The notes beneath the pieces are model-generated. The model saw only the letters and a list, made by a program, of their open reading frames with translations. It did no database searches and was not told where the DNA came from. Positions 13,721 through 22,227 of a stretch of 45,895 nucleotides of DNA are shown piece after piece. Within the stretch, counting starts at the first letter, position 1; every line of letters starts with the position of its first letter. A program made the translations under genes and the position numbers. The DNA comes from Actinomadura sp. KC216 (GTDB lineage: Bacteria > Actinomycetota > Actinomycetes > Streptosporangiales > Streptosporangiaceae): positions 1 to 45,895 of the forward strand of contig NZ_SMJX01000027.1 in assembly GCF_004348535.1 (NCBI RefSeq). The letters are read 5' to 3'.

Positions 13721-14359
13721 TCAGGCCGCGTTGGGCTCCGGCATCGCGACCAGGACGGACGCGACCTGCTCCGCGTCGGCGACGTGGACGTGCGGGACGT
13801 CCACGTACACGCGCAGCGGCCCGGCGGGCAGCCCCAGCTCGTCGGCGACCTGGACCTGCACCTCGCGGAGCGGGATGTAGGTCAGGTAGCCGCGGTAGAC
13901 GTTCTGCGACCGGAACATCGCCGTCATGATCAGCCGGTAGCCGCGGATGCGGAAGGACAGCGCCGTGAGGCTGGGCAGCCCGTCCGCCGGCTCGCCGGGG
14001 ATCGTCAGGGAGATCCAGGCGCTGGTCGTCCAGGGCCTGGCGCGCAGCAGGTCGACGACCCAGCGGATCTGGTCGTTGCCGTCGAGGTCGTGCAGCCGCG
14101 GCCAGTACCGCCCGCGGACGGCGCGGCGGGTGCGCTCCTGCGCCCGCCGGACGATCCGCGTCCGGTCGCCGTGCTCGTGGAGGATCGGGTCCTCCCAGCT
14201 CAGCGAGGTGACCTCGAACAGCAGCGGCGGTCCCTCGATGATGGGGTCGCCCTCTTCGAGACCGGCCTCGCCGGCGCTCCAGACATGCCGCAGGACGCCG
14301 ATCCAGGCCTCTCCGCAGCTCTCGAAGCGCCGGACGTCCTTCTCCTCGTCCGCCGGCAC
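13721..14359 (-). CDS. Thymidylate-synthase-like protein lacking the catalytic cysteine
   Basis: 212 residues from a GTG at 14359 with GGGGAG seven bases upstream. The C-terminal half aligns by eye to thymidylate synthase: GLPSLTALSFRI corresponds to the LPPC..QF block, MFRSQNVY to the YQRSxDV block, and VQVADELGLPAGPLRVYVDV plus PHVH to the region after the folate site. The catalytic Cys position is Ser130, and the conserved LPFN is YLTYI. It is shorter than ThyA (about 264). Related folds include the CMP/dCMP hydroxymethylases of nucleoside antibiotic pathways, but those keep the Cys. A regulatory, binding or altered-chemistry role is possible. Its start lies one base after the stop of a 48-residue ORF, suggesting coupled translation. 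Confidence 0.6.
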   Translation of the reverse strand: MPADEEKDVRRFESCGEAWIGVLRHVWSAGEAGLEEGDPIIEGPPLLFEVTSLSWEDPILHEHGDRTRIVRRAQERTRRAVRGRYWPRLHDLDGNDQIRWVVDLLRARPWTTSAWISLTIPGEPADGLPSLTALSFRIRGYRLIMTAMFRSQNVYRGYLTYIPLREVQVQVADELGLPAGPLRVYVDVPHVHVADAEQVASVLVAMPEPNAA

Positions 14360-14360
14360 G

Positions 14361-14507
14361 TCACGACTCCCCGCCGCAATTCATGCGATGGCCCGCATTG
14401 CGGATCCGGGAATACTCTGCCCGCGGCATTGCCGCGCGGAGGGGGATTTCCGCGTCCCCTCCGGCCCGTGACCCTCCGTTGTTGTTGAACAGCATCACAC
14501 CACTCAT
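14361..14507 (-). CDS. 48-residue small ORF coupled to the thymidylate-synthase-like gene
   Basis: ORF from the ATG at 14507 (MSGVMLFNNNGGSRAGGDAE...) to a TGA at 14361-14363, directly followed by one base and the GTG start of the next gene. GGAG lies close upstream of the ATG. The peptide ends in MNCGGES, is rich in Gly, Arg and Asn, and shows no transmembrane helix. The near-overlap with the downstream start is typical of translational coupling, which supports it being expressed. No family is recognised. Confidence 0.45.
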   Translation of the reverse strand: MSGVMLFNNNGGSRAGGDAEIPLRAAMPRAEYSRIRNAGHRMNCGGES

Positions 14508-14715
14508 GCTCTCCGCCCCAATACCCGCCACGGCGGCGGTCGCACGAGTGTTTGCGCGGGGTCCCCGCGCCGGCCGCAGCCGTCACGGCTTTCTTCAAGT
14601 ATCAGGCAAGAAGCGCTAAAACGACAGAGGAATTTACCCGGAGAGTGCCTTCACCGTCATTCTGACCCGTGCTTCGGCGATCGGTCACCTGGACAATCTG
14701 TCCAAAATGTCGCGA
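14508..14715. other. 208-bp intergenic region
   Basis: This holds the upstream region of the 48-residue ORF. A short hairpin, GGACA-ATC-TGTCC (14691-14703), follows the DUF2079 gene stop, and a G/C palindrome, GCGCGG-N5-CCGCGC, is centred at 14562. Either could end transcription from the DUF2079 gene. The patch at 14590-14650 is AT-richer than its surroundings. Confidence 0.35.
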
Positions 14716-16248
14716 TTATCGTGGGTTCTGGGTCCCGGACGTGCGGTGCAGCACGATGTAGCCCTCCTGCCGGAAGACCTCGCGGTAGCCCGCCGCCCTC
14801 AGCTCCGCCACGCGCCGCCGCTGGTCGGCCGCGCTCGCGAACGGGAACTCCAGGCGCCCGACGTAGGCGACGACCCAGGGCGCCCCGCGCGGGTGCTCGT
14901 CCCAGAGCATGACGCGGGCGCGGGCCGTCAGCGCGGGGCCGACTCCGTTGGCCGCCTCGACGAGCGCGCCGTCCGGGATCTTCGCGGCGGCGGCGGACGC
15001 GGCGCGGGCCCGGTCGTTCTGCGCCCAGAGCGCGGGATCGGCGAGGTGGCGGTAGGCGAAGAACGGTATGCAGACGATCATCGCGGCCAGGATCGCGGCC
15101 GGTGGCAGCGCGGACGGGGCTCGTCGCAGAGCCGGGATCCTGCCGCGCAGGCGTACCGCACCGTCCACCGCCGCCAGGACGAGGACGGCGATGATGAACG
15201 CGTTGTAGTGGTAGTGCGGCTCCCACCAGTTGCTGAAGCGGCTGTTGAGCATCCGTTCGGCGAGCAGCGGCAGCGCGGTCAGGGTCAGCGGCGATGCCAG
15301 CGGAAGCAGAAGCAGCGGAAGGACGACCAGCGCCATCGTCAGAACCTTCTGCGGTGGTGTGCCGAGAACGGCCACGACGTCCCACGGATGGGTCAGCGCA
15401 TGGACGGCCGCATGGGGCAGGTCCGGGCCGAGCGACCCGTACGCCCAGTAGTAGTCGTTGTCCCCGCCGAACGCCGCGATGATCACGCGGGAGCTCACCC
15501 ACGTGGCGGCCAGCCCGGCGGCGGTGTAGCCGAGCCCCGCCCGCCGGTCGCCGCGCGGCAGCAGGTCGCGCAGCCGCCTGGGCCGGGTCTCGTACCGGGT
15601 GAGCAGGTACAGGCCGAAGCCCGCGAGCAGCAGCCCCATGTCCTCCTTGACCAGCAGCAGGACGAACGCCGCCAGCGCCGCCCGGCCCCGCCGTCCGGCG
15701 TCGTGGCGCTCCACCATCAGCGCCGACAGCAGCGGGACGAACGCGACCTCGTGGAAGTCGAACGCGATCGCCTCGGCGATCGGCCACGACAGGGCGTAGG
15801 CGCCGGCGGCGAGATACGCGGCGCGGGCGCCGAGCCGGCGCTCGGTGAACCGCCAGATCGGCACGATCGCGAGCGCGAGCAGGACGGCCTGCGCGATCAG
15901 CAGCGTCTCCGGGCCGTCGTGGATCCAGTAGAGCGGCGCCAGCAGGACGAGGATCGGCGAGAAATGGTCGCCGAGGATGGAGAACTCCGGCCCGAACTCG
16001 TTGTGGACGCCCTTCACCATGGCGACCGGCCACTCGAACCGGCTGTAGGAGCGGATCGCCTGGTCGAAGATGACCAGGTCGTAGCTGCCCGCCCGGAACG
16101 CCCGCAGCCGCATCAGCGAGTACGCCGCGTACAGCCCGGCGCTCGCGGCGATCATCGTCGTGAGCGCCGCCCGCCGGTGCCCGAACCGTCCCCGGCGGCC
16201 CGCCGGGACCTGCCCGGCCGGCCCCTCCACCGCAACCGCCTCAGCCAC
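14716..16248 (-). CDS. DUF2079 polytopic membrane protein
   Basis: About 510 residues from a GTG at 16248; no clear ribosome binding site is visible, so the start is uncertain. After a short basic N-terminus come roughly ten to twelve transmembrane helices (for example LTTMIAASAGLYAAYSL, ILVLLAPLYWI and LLIAQAVLLALAIVPIW). Family motifs are SYDLVIFDQAIRSYSRF, GDHFSPILVLLAPLYW, FDFHEVAFVPLL and LLLVKEDMGL. A C-terminal soluble domain starts at about 410. DUF2079 proteins look like GT-C type glycosyltransferases acting on lipid-linked sugars at the cell surface, but the reaction is unknown. It follows the ABC permease gene on the same strand after 65 bases. Confidence 0.85.
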   Translation of the reverse strand: MAEAVAVEGPAGQVPAGRRGRFGHRRAALTTMIAASAGLYAAYSLMRLRAFRAGSYDLVIFDQAIRSYSRFEWPVAMVKGVHNEFGPEFSILGDHFSPILVLLAPLYWIHDGPETLLIAQAVLLALAIVPIWRFTERRLGARAAYLAAGAYALSWPIAEAIAFDFHEVAFVPLLSALMVERHDAGRRGRAALAAFVLLLVKEDMGLLLAGFGLYLLTRYETRPRRLRDLLPRGDRRAGLGYTAAGLAATWVSSRVIIAAFGGDNDYYWAYGSLGPDLPHAAVHALTHPWDVVAVLGTPPQKVLTMALVVLPLLLLPLASPLTLTALPLLAERMLNSRFSNWWEPHYHYNAFIIAVLVLAAVDGAVRLRGRIPALRRAPSALPPAAILAAMIVCIPFFAYRHLADPALWAQNDRARAASAAAAKIPDGALVEAANGVGPALTARARVMLWDEHPRGAPWVVAYVGRLEFPFASAADQRRRVAELRAAGYREVFRQEGYIVLHRTSGTQNPR

Positions 16249-16313
16249 GCGCCGGACGCTACCAGCAGCGCCCGGCGCGCGGCCGACCTCGTGGCCGGAG
16301 GCCCCGACCGGTC

Positions 16314-18332
16314 CTAGGAGTGGACGCGGTGGGTCATCGGGAGGCGGTTCCGGGTGAACGTCCCGGCGACGAGGGCCGCGGCGAGCGGGATGAGCACGCC
16401 GACGGCGAGCAGCAGCGTCCACGGGATGTCGATGATCGTGCCGTGCTCGGCGGCGCCCATCTCCTCCGGCGTGCTCGTCAGCGGCCGCGCGACCGAGAGC
16501 CCCGGGACGAGCCCGCCCGCGATGCCGACCCAGCAGCCGAGCCCGGCGACGAACGCCGCCTGCCCCATCGTCAGCACCCGCCAGGTCAGCGGGCGGGCGC
16601 CGACCGCGGCGAGGGTCGCGTGGTCGGGCCTGGCGTCGGCCGTCGCCAGGCTGGTGGCGATCAGCGCGCCGCCGAGCGCCAGCACGCCCGCCACGGATGC
16701 CAGCAGGATCATGATCCCTCCGAACGAGCCGGTGAAGCCGCGCTCGACGTAGACGGCGTCCATGTTCTGGTTGTAGGGCTTCACGGCCTTGTCCAGCCGT
16801 GCCTCCTCGGCCTTCGTGACGCGGTGGTCGGCGCGATCGACGCCGAACGCCGTCGTCCGGACGGGCAGGCCGATCCGCTCGGCGATCCGCGGCGGGATGA
16901 TGGCGCTCACGCCCGGATCGCCGCCCCCGGCGACCGCCGGCAGGCCCTCGACCTGGCTGACGGTGCGCTGCCTGTCGTCCTCCCACACGAACACCCTGGC
17001 GGTCGTCGTCGCGCCATCGGTGGGCTTGGCCCCGAACAGCACGACCTTGCCGGCGTCCAGGGCGGACGTGACGGCGGGGTCGTCGCGGCCGAGCAGCATG
17101 CGCGCCTCGCGCGAGCCCCCGACCACCTTGTCCAGGAGGACGGACAGGCCCTCCGGGTCCTGGCGGGCGACGAAGCTGAGCGCCGGGCACGGCGCCGCAT
17201 CGGGGTTCATGCACGCCTCGCCCGGGCCGGGCAGGGTCCTCAGCGGAAGGACGGGAACGCCGGGCAGCTCGCGCCGGACGGCCCGCTCCACCTCGTCCGC
17301 GCCGGTCCGCGGGGCGCGGATCAGCGTGCTCCCCATGGGCAGCTTCTTCTGGTACTCGACCTGGCTCTGCCGGAAGTCGCTGGCGCCCCCGATGGCCAGC
17401 GCGGTGATTCCGGCGACGGCCGCGGTGATCGCGGCGACGGCGGGGGCGGTGCGGGCGCGGTTGCGGGCGCCGTCCCGGACGGCGAGCCGCAGCGGCAGCG
17501 CGAGCCGGGGCGCGAGCCGCCCGGTCGTCCCGACGATCCACGGGGAGGCCAGCACCAGGCCGATGATGATCGCCGCCGCGCCGAACGCGGCGCCGAACTC
17601 GCGCAGGACGTTGACGCCCGCGAGGGCGGTCACCACCCCGGCGAGGACGAGCACGCCGCCGGCGATCGGCCATCCGCGCCGGGACCGGCCGGGCGGGTCG
17701 CGGCGCCCGGAGAGGGCGGCGGTGACGTCCATCCGCGCGGCCTGCGCGGCGGGCAGCAGCGCGGCCAGCACCCCGCTGCCCGCGCCGAGCAGCATCGTCA
17801 CGATGACCTGGAACCACGGCATGCGGAACGGCCCGTACGGCTCGCCGTCCACGGCCTCCAGGATCGGCAGCGCGGTGGCCGCCACGACGGTCCCGAGCAC
17901 GGCCCCGCCCACCGCGGCGATCCCGCCGAGGAGCAGGCCGGACGCGAGGACGACGGCGCGCAGGTGCCGCTCGGTCCCGCCGGACGCGGCGACGAGCGCG
18001 AGGTCGCGGCGGCGCCTGCGGGCGTCCACCACGAGCGCCGGGCCCGCGAGGAGGACGACCTGCAGCAGGATCATCGTGATCGCCATGCCGGTGACGGCGC
18101 CCTCGGCCGCGGACGGCCCGGTGCCGCCTTCGGTGCCCCCCACGGGCTCCTGGCCCGTCCGCCACAGGACGGCGAGCGCGACGATCGCGGCGACCGGGAG
18201 CCCGATCATGGACAGGATCAGCGCCGTGCGGCCCTTGGCGCGCAACGCGTCCTGCCGGGCCATGCGCAGGGCGAATCTATAGGCGGTTCCGGGGGGTGTG
18301 GGGGGTCGTCCCCCCACAAAGAAGCGGTTCAC
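16314..18332 (-). CDS. FtsX-like ABC transporter permease
   Basis: 672 residues. The GTG at 18332 overlaps the ATPase stop (GTGA) and has GGAGG five bases upstream, which fixes the start. Membrane helices lie near 35-55, 75-100, 130-155, 180-205, 245-300 and 330-350, with a large extracytoplasmic domain (about 350-530) containing two widely spaced Cys (EACMNPDAAPCP). A final helix group (about 545-665) has the FtsX/MacB pattern (GGIMILLASVAGVLALGGAL). It has two permease-like halves in one chain. With the adjacent ATPase and PadR regulator it forms a typical inducible efflux or envelope-stress ABC system. The first codons include a G/C palindrome that encodes VGGRPPTPPG. Confidence 0.88.
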   Translation of the reverse strand: MNRFFVGGRPPTPPGTAYRFALRMARQDALRAKGRTALILSMIGLPVAAIVALAVLWRTGQEPVGGTEGGTGPSAAEGAVTGMAITMILLQVVLLAGPALVVDARRRRRDLALVAASGGTERHLRAVVLASGLLLGGIAAVGGAVLGTVVAATALPILEAVDGEPYGPFRMPWFQVIVTMLLGAGSGVLAALLPAAQAARMDVTAALSGRRDPPGRSRRGWPIAGGVLVLAGVVTALAGVNVLREFGAAFGAAAIIIGLVLASPWIVGTTGRLAPRLALPLRLAVRDGARNRARTAPAVAAITAAVAGITALAIGGASDFRQSQVEYQKKLPMGSTLIRAPRTGADEVERAVRRELPGVPVLPLRTLPGPGEACMNPDAAPCPALSFVARQDPEGLSVLLDKVVGGSREARMLLGRDDPAVTSALDAGKVVLFGAKPTDGATTTARVFVWEDDRQRTVSQVEGLPAVAGGGDPGVSAIIPPRIAERIGLPVRTTAFGVDRADHRVTKAEEARLDKAVKPYNQNMDAVYVERGFTGSFGGIMILLASVAGVLALGGALIATSLATADARPDHATLAAVGARPLTWRVLTMGQAAFVAGLGCWVGIAGGLVPGLSVARPLTSTPEEMGAAEHGTIIDIPWTLLLAVGVLIPLAAALVAGTFTRNRLPMTHRVHS
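18289..18317 (-). repeat. REP-like G/C palindrome, copy 2, inside the permease start
   Basis: On the minus strand the 29 bases read GTG-G5-ACGA-C6-ACA-C6-GG, almost identical to the element at 6433-6461 apart from one-base shifts. Here the element is translated as residues 6-15 of the permease. Confidence 0.5.
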
Positions 18333-19045
18333 GGCGCCTCCTGGAGGAGGGTCTCGGGGCCGGTGCGCGCGGGCGTGGCGTCGACGATCCGGCCGTCGCG
18401 CAGGAACACGACCCGGTCCGCCCAGGCGGCGTGCCTGGACTCGTGCGTGACCATTAAGCAGGACGCGCCGGCGTCGCAGCGGGCGCGCAGGACGCGCATG
18501 ACGTCCTCGCCGGTGTGGCTGTCGAGCGCGCCGGTCGGCTCGTCGGCGAGGACGAGCCGCCGGTCGCCGACCAGCGCGCGGGCGATCGCGACGCGCTGCT
18601 GCTGGCCGCCGGACATCTCGTCCGGGAACCGGTCGGCCAGCTCCTCGACGCCGACCTCCGCGAGCGCCTCCCGCGCCTCCTGGCGGGCCCGGCGGGCGCG
18701 GGCGCCGTCGAGCTCGCGGGGCAGCATGACGTTCTCGGCGGCGGTCAGGCTCGGGATGAGGTTGAGGTCCTGGAACACGTACCCGACCGCGCGGCGGCGC
18801 AGGGCCGACCGTCCGGACGGGCCGAGCGCGCCGACGTCGGTGCCGTCCAGGACGACCCGCCCGGACGTGGGCGTGTCGAGGCCGCCGGCGAGGGTCAGCA
18901 GCGTGGACTTGCCGGACCCGGACGGCCCCATGACGGCGACGAACTCCCCCGCGGCGACGTCGAGCGTCACCTCGCGGAGGGCGTGGACGAGGGCGGGCCC
19001 GGTGCCGTGGTCGCGGGAGACGTCCCGCAGGGCGAGCAGGGTCAT
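18329..19045 (-). CDS. ABC transporter ATP-binding protein (MacB/LolD type)
   Basis: 238 residues. It has Walker A GPSGSGKST (about 40-48), Q-loop VFQDLNLIPSLTAAENV, signature MSGGQQQRVAIARAL, Walker B RLVLADEPTGALD, and the switch His in LMVTHESRHA, so it is a complete nucleotide-binding domain of the type paired with FtsX-like permeases. It overlaps the PadR gene upstream and the permease downstream by four bases each, giving a tight PadR-ATPase-permease operon. Codon 197 is TTA (18455-18457), a very rare codon in such genomes that in streptomycetes depends on the developmentally regulated bldA tRNA. Confidence 0.95.
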   Translation of the reverse strand: MTLLALRDVSRDHGTGPALVHALREVTLDVAAGEFVAVMGPSGSGKSTLLTLAGGLDTPTSGRVVLDGTDVGALGPSGRSALRRRAVGYVFQDLNLIPSLTAAENVMLPRELDGARARRARQEAREALAEVGVEELADRFPDEMSGGQQQRVAIARALVGDRRLVLADEPTGALDSHTGEDVMRVLRARCDAGASCLMVTHESRHAAWADRVVFLRDGRIVDATPARTGPETLLQEAP

Positions 19046-19635
19046 CGGCGTGCCTCCTCATCGGTCGCCGCCGGGACGTTCGGGGTCGGGGCCGGGGGCG
19101 GTGCCGGAGGCGTGGCGCGGGCCACGTAGGTCTCGCAGTGGTCGAGCCAGCGCACCTCGGCCTCCGCCTGGAAGATCATGGATTCCAGGACGAGCCGCCA
19201 CGCACGGTCGCCCTGCTCGGCGGGGACGGCGGGCGCGTCGGCCTTCAGCCGGGTGAGGTCCTGGAGGGCGCGCAGGGTGGCGCCGCGCTGGGTCTGGACG
19301 ACCTCGGCGACGTCCACGCCGGGCGTGGTGACGGCCATCGCCAGCTTGATCGCCAGCTCGTCGCGGGGCCGGTCGGCGCGGACGATCGGGGTGGCGAACC
19401 ACCGCCGCACGTCCGCCTCGCCCGCCGGGGTGATCCGGTAGACGAAGCGGCCCTCGTCGTCGGCGCCGACGCGGGTGACGAGCTCGTCGCGTTCGAGGCG
19501 GGACAGGGTGGAGTAGACCTGGCCGATGTTGAGCGGCCAGGTGGCGCCGGTGGACGACTCGAACTCGGCGCGCAGCTGGTAGCCATAGCGGGGCCCCTGG
19601 GACAGCAGTGCCAGGAGGCCATGACGGATCGACAT
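19042..19635 (-). CDS. PadR-family transcriptional regulator
   Basis: 197 residues from the ATG at 19635 (MSIRHGLLALLSQGPRYGYQ). The longer frame would run through the operator repeats. The N-terminal winged helix (about 1-85) has the PadR pattern LLALLSQGPRYGYQLRAEFE...GQVYSTLSRLERDELV. The C-terminal helical dimerisation domain is followed by a Pro-rich tail. PadR/LmrR-type proteins usually repress an adjacent transporter and release DNA upon binding a drug or phenolic compound. Here it is the first gene of the ABC operon, and repeats of ATAC-N3-GTAT lie directly upstream, so autorepression is likely. Confidence 0.92.
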   Translation of the reverse strand: MSIRHGLLALLSQGPRYGYQLRAEFESSTGATWPLNIGQVYSTLSRLERDELVTRVGADDEGRFVYRITPAGEADVRRWFATPIVRADRPRDELAIKLAMAVTTPGVDVAEVVQTQRGATLRALQDLTRLKADAPAVPAEQGDRAWRLVLESMIFQAEAEVRWLDHCETYVARATPPAPPPAPTPNVPAATDEEARR

Positions 19636-19650
19636 ACCTACCAAGTATGC

Positions 19651-19682
19651 ATACCGCGTATGGCTAGGGCAATACCGAGTAT
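19651..19682. promoter_or_regulatory. Two PadR-type operators, ATACCGNGTAT
   Basis: ATACCGCGTAT (19651-19661) and ATACCGAGTAT (19672-19682) are inverted repeats spaced exactly 21 bp apart, two helical turns. A third pair of arms, ATAC...GTAT, spans the PadR start codon (19634-19648). They lie just upstream of the PadR-ABC operon and about 90 bases before the divergent gene at 19775. Confidence 0.72.
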
Positions 19683-19774
19683 GCATCCGGGCGACACGCC
19701 AGGCGAATTTCACTGTGTGCAATCAGCTGGAGGCTTAACGTAATCACCGATCCCCGGCCAATCAGGAGAGACCC

Positions 19775-20566
19775 GTGTCCTCGGACTGCACCATCAGCGT
19801 GTTGCGCGACGTCCTGCGCGTGTACGACCACCGCTACCTGAGCCTCGACCGCGTCCAGCGCGAGCGCCTCGTGGAGGGCACCCGCCGCGTCATCGGCGAG
19901 GAGGGGCTCAGCGACGCCGCCCGCGCCGCGATGCCCGCGTCCGTGCGGCTCAGGGCGTTCTGCATCCAGCACGGCCTGAACGACGAGCTGGAACGGCTGA
20001 TCAGCGACGAGACGAAGGGAATCCTGGCGGGCGCGGTCGTGGTCGGCGGGCGGATCTACGCCATGTACCCGTACCTGCGCGGCGTCCCCCGCCAGGACGC
20101 CGACATCACCGCCGAGGTCGGCGTCGACCACCGCCTGGACGCCGTCACCTGGCAGAACAGGAAGATCCGCATCCGCGGGTTCGCGGCGCTGCAGCGCATC
20201 GAGACCGACCGGACCGCCGTGGACGTCATCCTGCGGGAACGGACGTCCGGCCGGGAGCACGGCTTCCTCGCCGAGCCCCGCCAGGAGCGTCCCGGCGCGT
20301 TCGAGGCCGTCGCCGACCCCGCCGTCGTCGAGCCGGGACGCTGGGACGTGCACGTCACCGCGACGACCCTCGGCGTGACGCGCGAGGCCCGCCTCGGCTC
20401 GGTCCGCGGCGAGAACCTGAAGACCGTCGAGCAGCGGCGCACCGCCGACGCCAAGGACGTCAGGGTCTACTTCACCAAGGGCGGCCATCTGGCGCTGGCC
20501 GTCGCCGAGACCACCGGACGGCCGCCCCTGCTCAGCAGGTTCCGCCGCCTCCGCCTCACCCGATGA
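19775..20566 (+). CDS. Free-standing TagF-type glycosyltransferase C-terminal domain protein
   Basis: 263 residues from a GTG at 19775 with GGAGA six bases upstream. The sequence (SLDRVQRERLVEGTRRVI, MPASVRLRAFCIQHGLNDEL, VVVGGRIYAMYPYLRG, LDAVTWQNRKIRIRGFAALQ, TAVDVILRERTSGREH, PGRWDVHVTATTLG) resembles the C-terminal part found in actinobacterial family 2 / CDP-glycerol glycosyltransferases of the teichoic-acid type. The catalytic GT domain itself is absent. It may act in trans with a wall-polymer glycosyltransferase or bind carbohydrate. Assignment is from pattern memory. The gene is divergent from the PadR operon and convergent with ilvC. Confidence 0.6.
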   Translation: MSSDCTISVLRDVLRVYDHRYLSLDRVQRERLVEGTRRVIGEEGLSDAARAAMPASVRLRAFCIQHGLNDELERLISDETKGILAGAVVVGGRIYAMYPYLRGVPRQDADITAEVGVDHRLDAVTWQNRKIRIRGFAALQRIETDRTAVDVILRERTSGREHGFLAEPRQERPGAFEAVADPAVVEPGRWDVHVTATTLGVTREARLGSVRGENLKTVEQRRTADAKDVRVYFTKGGHLALAVAETTGRPPLLSRFRRLRLTR

Positions 20567-20569
20567 GCG

Positions 20570-20610
20570 CGGCGTGCCGCCCCGCACGGTTCGCGTGGGG
20601 CGACACGCCG
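20570..20610. terminator. Bidirectional hairpin between convergent genes
   Basis: CGGCGTGCCGCCCC (20570-20583) pairs with GGGGCGACACGCCG (20597-20610) with one mismatch. It sits between the stop at 20566 and the ilvC stop at 20639 and could terminate both transcripts. Confidence 0.65.
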
Positions 20611-20638
20611 GTCAGCGGCCTCGCGTGCTGGAGGACGG

Positions 20639-21670
<1,032 letters not shown>

Positions 21671-21697
21671 TCAGCGCACGCGCGGGTCGGATGCCGG

Positions 21698-22222
21698 TCA
21701 GGCGCTGCGCTCGATGGCGCGCAGCGACCGGTCGGTGATGGACCGGGCGCCGCGGCCGATGGCCACCATGCCCGACTGCACCAGCTCCTTGATGCCGAAC
21801 GGCTCCAGGACCCTGATGAACGCGTCCAGCTTGTCGCGGTTGCCGGTGGCCTCGATGGTGACGGCGTCCGGCGCGACGTCCACCACCTTGGCGCGGAACA
21901 GCTGGACGGTCTCCAGCACCTGCGAGCGCGTCTCGGCGTCGGCGCGCACCTTGACCAGCACCAGCTCGCGCTGGACGGACGCCGACGAGTCCAGCTCGAC
22001 GATCTTGAGCACGTTGATCAGCTTGTTGAGCTGCTTGGTGACCTGCTCGAGCGGCAGGTCCTCGACGTTCACCACGATCGTCATCCGGGATATCTCCGGG
22101 TGCTCGGTGATGCCGACCGCGAGCGACTCGATGTTGAAGCCGCGCCGGGAGAACAGCGCCGCGACCCGGGCCAGGATGCCGGGCTTGTTCTCCACGAGCA
22201 CCGACAGGGTGTGCAGGCTCAT
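21698..22222 (-). CDS. ilvN: Acetolactate synthase small (regulatory) subunit
   Basis: 174 residues. The N-terminal ACT domain (HTLSVLVENKPGILARVAAL, FSRRGFNIESLAVG) binds valine for feedback inhibition of IlvB. The C-terminal half (VQRELVLVKVRADAETRSQV, DKLDAFIRVLEPFGIKELVQ) activates the large subunit. The ATG at 22222 is five bases after the ilvB stop, so the two subunits are translated from one mRNA. Length and motifs are normal for the long bacterial IlvN/IlvH type. Confidence 0.96.
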   Translation of the reverse strand: MSLHTLSVLVENKPGILARVAALFSRRGFNIESLAVGITEHPEISRMTIVVNVEDLPLEQVTKQLNKLINVLKIVELDSSASVQRELVLVKVRADAETRSQVLETVQLFRAKVVDVAPDAVTIEATGNRDKLDAFIRVLEPFGIKELVQSGMVAIGRGARSITDRSLRAIERSA

Positions 22223-22227
22223 CGGGG

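Noticed and set aside
14707-19256. Long plus-strand open frames opposite the DUF2079, permease and ATPase genes
   Set aside because: Low-complexity Arg/Gly/Asp/Gln composition, no ribosome binding sites or domains; the minus-strand proteins carry clear motifs.
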